Origin: Bacillota bacterium
Lineage (GTDB): Bacteria; Bacillota; Dethiobacteria; DTU022
Reading direction: 5' to 3'
DNA: 10,022 nucleotides
NCBI GenBank assembly: GCA_012797095.1
Contig: JAAZPS010000028.1
Location: 1-10,022 of the forward strand
This document shows positions 6,818-10,022 of this stretch, one piece after another (position 1 is the stretch's first letter; each line of letters begins with the position of its first letter). Both the position numbers and the translations under genes were made by a program. The notes beneath the pieces are model-generated. The model made no database searches. It worked only from the letters and a program-made list of their open reading frames with translations, and was not told the origin of the DNA.

Positions 6818-7717
6818 ATGAACAGAGCCAGTGCAGAGGACGTGTTGGCCGCTCGCTTGTTTTTACACGCCGCCTTTCCGGCGATGAGGATCCCTCTTAC
6901 AGAGGATCCGAAATTTGTGAAAAAATTCGAGAAGCTTGATCTCGTCGTTGAGTTTAAAGCGGAAGATGATGAGAACCCTCTGGCGGCGCATATGGTATTC
7001 CTGACTGAAGCAAGGGCCGGGGCGACCGCCGGGGGCAAACGTTTCAAAGTATACGAGGGGGTCTATGACGGCGCTTTTGGTGACCTGAAGGTGATCAGGA
7101 TGCATTTCAAAAGCATCAAAAGCCTGCTCGGTCTTTTCAAGGGGAACACACCGCTGGAGATGCTGGGTATCGTCCCTTCCGTCTTGAAAAATATCTTTAC
7201 CAGGGGTTTCTTCAGCTTCCTGTTCCTCATGCTGTCGCTGATGAAGATGATGCCCGATTCTGTTCCGGGCGTTGATCAACCGTTTGAACAGTACCTCAAG
7301 GTGAAAATGTCACTGTATATGATCACGACAGCCATGTCCAAAGCCACAAAATTGGGATACGAGCCCATGGTAAAATGGACCGAACCGCAAACCGATCGAA
7401 TCTATCAGTTCAAGGTGGGTCCTACCCTGGTTGAAGGAAAGGAGATCTACCCCGAAATTGGCGCTTACTTGAGGGTTAAATACGGTAAGACCAAGGCTGG
7501 CCGGGGGATCTATGCCCGAAAAAGCCCCTTCGTGCTGCTCAGTTTCCCCAACCCCGATGGCTGCATCGCCATCCTGAGCGGTAAACCCTTTGTCGAGGCC
7601 GTTGTGGAAGGTTGCGTCGAGATCATCGGTGCCGGCGACAGTTACGCCATCACCTTCAACGATCGAATGATGGATATTCAGGATAAATTGATACCATCCA
7701 AATTTTTGAAACATTGA
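6818..7717 (+). CDS. Second SCP2-like protein with two halves and a hydrophobic central segment
   Basis: This 299-residue protein starts at the ATG at 6818, behind AAGAGGAGG. I do not recognise a named family with certainty. Its C-terminal part matches the layout of the first SCP2-like protein of the block: AYLRVKYGK (216-224), KSPFVLLSFPNPDGCIAILSG (from 235), AVVEGCVEIIGAGDSYAITF (261-280). Its N-terminal part echoes this with DLVVEFKAED, GDLKVIRMHFKSIKSLLGLFKG (88-109). A very hydrophobic stretch, GFFSFLFLMLSLMKMM (130-145), might be a ligand-lining helix or a membrane-contacting segment. It is short for a confident transmembrane helix, and there is no signal peptide. A role binding a lipid-like intermediate of the neighbouring enzymes is inferred. 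It is the last gene of the block and is followed by a strong terminator. Confidence 0.6.
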   Translation: MNRASAEDVLAARLFLHAAFPAMRIPLTEDPKFVKKFEKLDLVVEFKAEDDENPLAAHMVFLTEARAGATAGGKRFKVYEGVYDGAFGDLKVIRMHFKSIKSLLGLFKGNTPLEMLGIVPSVLKNIFTRGFFSFLFLMLSLMKMMPDSVPGVDQPFEQYLKVKMSLYMITTAMSKATKLGYEPMVKWTEPQTDRIYQFKVGPTLVEGKEIYPEIGAYLRVKYGKTKAGRGIYARKSPFVLLSFPNPDGCIAILSGKPFVEAVVEGCVEIIGAGDSYAITFNDRMMDIQDKLIPSKFLKH

Positions 7718-7729
7718 TCGTCAAATCAT

Positions 7730-7764
7730 GCGAAAAGCACCCGGGATCTCCGGGTGCTTTTCGC
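7730..7764. terminator. Strong bidirectional intrinsic terminator between convergent genes
   Basis: A perfect 15-base-pair hairpin (arms 7730-7744 and 7750-7764, loop GATCT) has a GC core CACCCGG/CCGGGTG flanked by AAAA on the left arm and TTTT on the right. It can therefore terminate transcription in both directions. It sits 13 bases after the stop of the plus-strand block and 29 bases from the stop of the minus-strand foldase gene, exactly where a shared terminator is needed. Confidence 0.9.
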
Positions 7765-7792
7765 CTATCGGGGTGCCGGTGATCCGGCCTTT

Positions 7793-8701
7793 TCAGTCGC
7801 GGTAATCGATGACCGCCTCTTTCTCCAGACGGGCAACCAGTTCCTGAATCAGAAGGGGCACCTTCTCTTCCTTGATATCTACCATAACCTTGTCGGCGAC
7901 CTCTTCGTAGGCCACCGTACGGCCTTCCTTGTGCTCAAGCGTCTCGATGATATGATAGCCGTGGATACTTTTCACCGGTTCGCTTCTCTCCCCATCGCCC
8001 AGCTCAAAGGCAACCTCCTCGAATTCCTTGACCATCTGACCGTGGGGGAAGAAACCGAGGTCACCGCCCTTTTCCTTCGTAGCGGAGTCCTCGGAGAGCT
8101 CTTTGGCCAGTTCGGCAAAGTCCTCCTCTTTCTCCAGGCGCGAGATCACCTCCAACGCTTCCTCCTCGGTTTTCACGAGGATATGGCGCGCCCGGATCTC
8201 ATCGGGGATATCGTAAGATTCCTGATTTTCGCTGAAATATTCCCGTGCCTCCGTCTCACTTATCTCCAGATCCTCCTCGACGATCTTTCTGGCCATGATA
8301 TTGATCCGGGCATTGTCCTGGATCATCTTCAAGGAATAGCCCTGCTGATCCAGAAAGGAATCGAAGTGCTCTTTCGACCCCATGAAGTGCTCGCCGATAA
8401 CCACATCGATCTCGGCCTCGATCTCCTCGTCACTGACTGTCACACCACATTTTTGGGCTTCCTGCATGATCAATTGCTTGAAAACGAGACCATCAAGCGT
8501 CTCTCGCCCGCCCTCCGTATACATCGCTTCGTAAAGTTCGCTGCGTTTGATCTTCTTTCCGTTGACCACGGCCACGGTCGGATCGTACTGCATGGAGATA
8601 ATCACCGCCGCGGCTCCCAGGATCACCAGGGCCAAAACCAGCAGAATGATATTCTGTGGTTTTAAAAAATTGCCCTCCCTCTTCTTTTCTGTCGCATTCA
8701 T
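7793..8701 (-). CDS. Membrane-anchored parvulin-type peptidyl-prolyl isomerase / foldase (PrsA/SurA-like)
   Basis: This 302-residue protein is predicted to act outside the cytoplasmic membrane, helping secreted proteins fold through proline isomerisation. A short charged N-terminus is followed by one hydrophobic helix (about 17-36). No Cys lipobox follows, so it looks like a signal-anchored protein rather than a PrsA lipoprotein. Residues 40-165 form a SurA-N-like chaperone region (VAVVNGKKIKRSELYEAM, ending EYFSENQESY). The PpiC rotamase domain spans about 169-260, with RARHILV (H173), GGDLGFFPHGQMVKEFEEVAF (from 212) and GYHII (H250), so the usual active-site residues are present. The remaining C-terminal 40 residues are helical and charged. 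The start ATG has GAAAAGGGG upstream and its own extended -10 promoter. The gene lies downstream of hisG on the same strand. Confidence 0.88.
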   Translation of the reverse strand: MNATEKKREGNFLKPQNIILLVLALVILGAAAVIISMQYDPTVAVVNGKKIKRSELYEAMYTEGGRETLDGLVFKQLIMQEAQKCGVTVSDEEIEAEIDVVIGEHFMGSKEHFDSFLDQQGYSLKMIQDNARINIMARKIVEEDLEISETEAREYFSENQESYDIPDEIRARHILVKTEEEALEVISRLEKEEDFAELAKELSEDSATKEKGGDLGFFPHGQMVKEFEEVAFELGDGERSEPVKSIHGYHIIETLEHKEGRTVAYEEVADKVMVDIKEEKVPLLIQELVARLEKEAVIDYRD

Positions 8702-8753
8702 ATAGGATCCCCTTTTCTATCTTGATTAAGTGGACAGCTGCCGATCTCAATGA

Positions 8754-8784
8754 ATTATATCACGAGCATCGCCGGCGGCGTCAA
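8754..8784 (-). promoter_or_regulatory. Extended -10 promoter for the foldase gene
   Basis: On the minus strand a perfect TATAAT (8759-8754) is immediately preceded by TGA (8762-8760), forming an extended -10 element. A TTGACG -35 (8784-8779) lies at a long 19-base spacing. The site is about 50 bases upstream of the foldase ATG and downstream of hisG, so the foldase is probably transcribed separately from hisG. Confidence 0.65.
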
Positions 8785-8814
8785 CTTGTTAAAAAACCCT
8801 TTATTCAGCATAAA

Positions 8815-8846
8815 TTCCGGTGATCCCCGGGAACATTTCCCCGGAA
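8815..8846 (-). terminator. Hairpin just after hisG, possible weak terminator
   Basis: TTCCGG (8815-8820) pairs with CCGGAA (8841-8846). Alternatively CCGGGAA (8827-8833) pairs with TTCCCCGG (8837-8844) around CAT with one bulged C. The structure begins 5 bases after the hisG stop codon. On the minus strand it is followed only by AATTTATG, and a T6 run comes about 20 bases later, so termination would be weak. Confidence 0.4.
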
Positions 8847-8851
8847 CAGCT

Positions 8852-9724
8852 TCAGGGGATAATCTTGTTGAGCGGAAATTCAACGATCCCCTCGGCCCCC
8901 GCTTCTTTCAGCCGATAGATCAGATCGCGGACGGTCTTCTCCTCGACAACGCTCTCCACCGCCACCCACTGGTCCCCGCTCAGGGTGGAGATGGTCGGTT
9001 TGCGCAGAGCCGGCAGGCTGGCGATAACTTTATCCAGATTGTCGCAGTGAACGTTCATCTTCAGCATTACCTTCTGCTCTGCCAGCAGCGCCCCCCGGAG
9101 CAGGGTGATCATATGCTCCACCTTTTTCCTTTTCCAGGGGTCACTCCAGCTGGCCCCATTCATGATCACCCGCGGGGTGGAGACCAGGATGGTATCGATC
9201 ACCCGCAGATTGTTTGCTTTCAGGGAGCGCCCTGTTTCGGTAAGTTCAGCGATGGCATCGGCCAGCAGGGGCGGCTTCACCTCTGTCGCACCCCAGGAGA
9301 AAAGCACAGTCGCGGTGACTCCGTGATCCTTCAGGTAGCCCCTGGTGGTCTCGACCAGCTCGGTAGCGACTCGCTTGCCCTCAAGATCGGCAACTTCCTC
9401 TATTGTTGAATCACGAGGCACCGCCAGGACCAGACGCACCGGCCGCAGACCCCGCTTCGAAAAGGAGAGCTCGGCCATCTCTTTCACCTCGACGCCGGTC
9501 TCCACGATCCAGTCCTTGCCGGTGAGCCCGACATCGAGCACCTCTTCAGCAACGTATTTGGGGATCTCCTGAGCACGGATCAAGACACATTCGATCTCCT
9601 CATCGTCGATATAGGGGTAGTACGAACGCTCACCGATACTGATATTGTAGCCCGCCTTCCGGAAAATCTCCATGGCAGATTCCTGCAAACTACCAGCAGG
9701 AAGCCCCAATCTTAGCCTGTTCAA
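8852..9724 (-). CDS. hisG: ATP phosphoribosyltransferase, long form
   Basis: HisG catalyses the first step of histidine biosynthesis, joining ATP and PRPP to give phosphoribosyl-ATP. The 290-residue protein opens with LRLGLPAGSLQES, the usual HisG N-terminus. It continues with IRAQEIPKYVAEEVLDVGLTG (from 49), SWGATEVKPPLLADAIAELTETG (from 143) at the PRPP-binding region, and RVIDTILVSTPRVI (174-187). Residues about 210-288 form the C-terminal ACT-like domain that binds histidine for feedback inhibition. This makes it the long form, which does not need HisZ. The start is TTG at 9724, chosen because the conserved N-terminus begins there; GAGG lies 7 bases upstream. No other his gene is in the window, so hisG is isolated from a his operon at least on its downstream side. 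Confidence 0.94.
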   Translation of the reverse strand: MNRLRLGLPAGSLQESAMEIFRKAGYNISIGERSYYPYIDDEEIECVLIRAQEIPKYVAEEVLDVGLTGKDWIVETGVEVKEMAELSFSKRGLRPVRLVLAVPRDSTIEEVADLEGKRVATELVETTRGYLKDHGVTATVLFSWGATEVKPPLLADAIAELTETGRSLKANNLRVIDTILVSTPRVIMNGASWSDPWKRKKVEHMITLLRGALLAEQKVMLKMNVHCDNLDKVIASLPALRKPTISTLSGDQWVAVESVVEEKTVRDLIYRLKEAGAEGIVEFPLNKIIP

Positions 9725-9772
9725 CCCTGATCCTCTTCCCTTCGTCTATAATACTTTTGCATAGTTGAATCT

Positions 9773-9801
9773 AAGCTATCATCTGTGGAAGTTGCTGTCA
9801 A
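9773..9801 (-). promoter_or_regulatory. Probable promoter for hisG
   Basis: On the minus strand TTGACA (9801-9796) is followed by a 17-base spacer ending in TGA and then TAGCTT (9778-9773). This gives a perfect -35, ideal spacing and a TG extension in front of a mediocre -10. It lies about 50 bases upstream of the TTG start. A second -10-like TATTAT occurs at 9753-9748 but has no good -35. No histidine T-box is recognisable in the short leader. Confidence 0.5.
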
Positions 9802-9842
9802 CAATTATCCAGCCCCCTTTTTTCCGGAGGCGGCCTGAAGAG

Positions 9843-9892
9843 GGTCAGGGCGGAAGGCCCGGTCGGCAATTCGGCCGGGGCGGGCCCTGATC
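9843..9892. other. Long nested hairpin between hisG and the last gene
   Basis: An outer stem, GGTCAGGGC (9843-9851) with GCCCTGATC (9884-9892), pairs over 9 positions with one G-T wobble. Inside it CCCGGTCG (9858-9865) pairs with CGGCCGGG (9872-9879), again with one wobble, around the loop GCAATT. No T-run follows on either strand. It lies in the likely untranslated leader of the gene beginning at 9969 and may be a structured leader or regulatory RNA element. I do not recognise a riboswitch class. Confidence 0.45.
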
Positions 9893-9968
9893 GGCAGGAA
9901 TTAAGAGAACTCGAGGCGAATGTTCATAAAGTATCGAAATTTCTGCTAACCAAAAGGAGGTCCAGCCC

Positions 9969-10022
9969 ATGTCCTCCAGTGAGATGCGGCGTGCCAAGCG
10001 CCACCTGGAGACTACCCGCAAG
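9969..10022 (+). CDS. Start of an unidentified gene (truncated by window end)
   Basis: An ATG at 9969 is preceded by AAAAGGAGGT (9952-9961), an almost complete match to the anti-Shine-Dalgarno, at 7 bases spacing. This makes it a very likely real start. Only 18 codons are visible, reading MSSSEMRRAKRHLETTRK, a basic and polar N-terminus without a signal peptide. This is too short to assign a family. The gene is divergent from hisG, with 244 bases between them. Confidence 0.6.
   Translation, partial: MSSSEMRRAKRHLETTRK

Noticed and set aside
7754..8665. Long plus-strand open frame opposite the foldase gene (303 codons).
   Set aside because: It is the antisense of a clearly conserved PpiC-domain gene, and its translation shows no recognisable domain.
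8750..9409. Plus-strand open frame of 219 codons opposite hisG.
   Set aside because: It is antisense to an unambiguous HisG sequence.

Overview
This is a GC-rich bacterial chromosome segment with AGGAGG-type ribosome binding sites, a MurT-type cell-wall ligase, a PrsA-like membrane-anchored foldase, a long-form HisG and a split (two-gene) transketolase. Together these suggest an anaerobic or thermophilic Bacillota-like lineage, although no single gene proves the phylum. I see no rRNA, tRNA, CRISPR array or recognisable complete insertion sequence. No gene-free stretch exceeds 300 bases.

Layout. Bases 1-440 (minus) hold the N-terminal part of an adenine deaminase whose family resemblance stops near base 56. 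A divergent intergenic region with a good promoter for that gene separates it from a small two-CBS-domain protein (562-1026, plus) and a MurT-like Mur ligase (1116-2660, plus). The next block, 2784-7717 (plus), looks like one operon of five genes: an SCP2-like lipid-binding protein, a class III PLP aminotransferase of the glutamate-1-semialdehyde aminotransferase type, the N-terminal and C-terminal halves of a transketolase, and a second SCP2-like protein. A strong bidirectional terminator (7730-7764) separates it from convergent minus-strand genes: a parvulin-type foldase (7793-8701) and hisG (8852-9724). A plus-strand gene begins at 9969 and runs off the window.

The five-gene block is the most interesting part. 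Two remotely similar proteins, each apparently built of two SCP2-like halves, bracket a transaminase and a transketolase. Aligned without gaps, the transketolase keeps its cofactor and catalytic residues. The Asp that in E. coli and yeast transketolase recognises the C2-hydroxyl of sugar substrates is replaced by Ala. A coherent but unproven reading is ketol transfer onto a non-hydroxylated, possibly lipid-like aldehyde, followed by transamination of the resulting ketone, with the SCP2-like proteins handling hydrophobic intermediates. On a fatty aldehyde this chemistry would give a sphingoid-like 2-amino-1,3-diol without serine palmitoyltransferase. Everything beyond the family assignments is inference.
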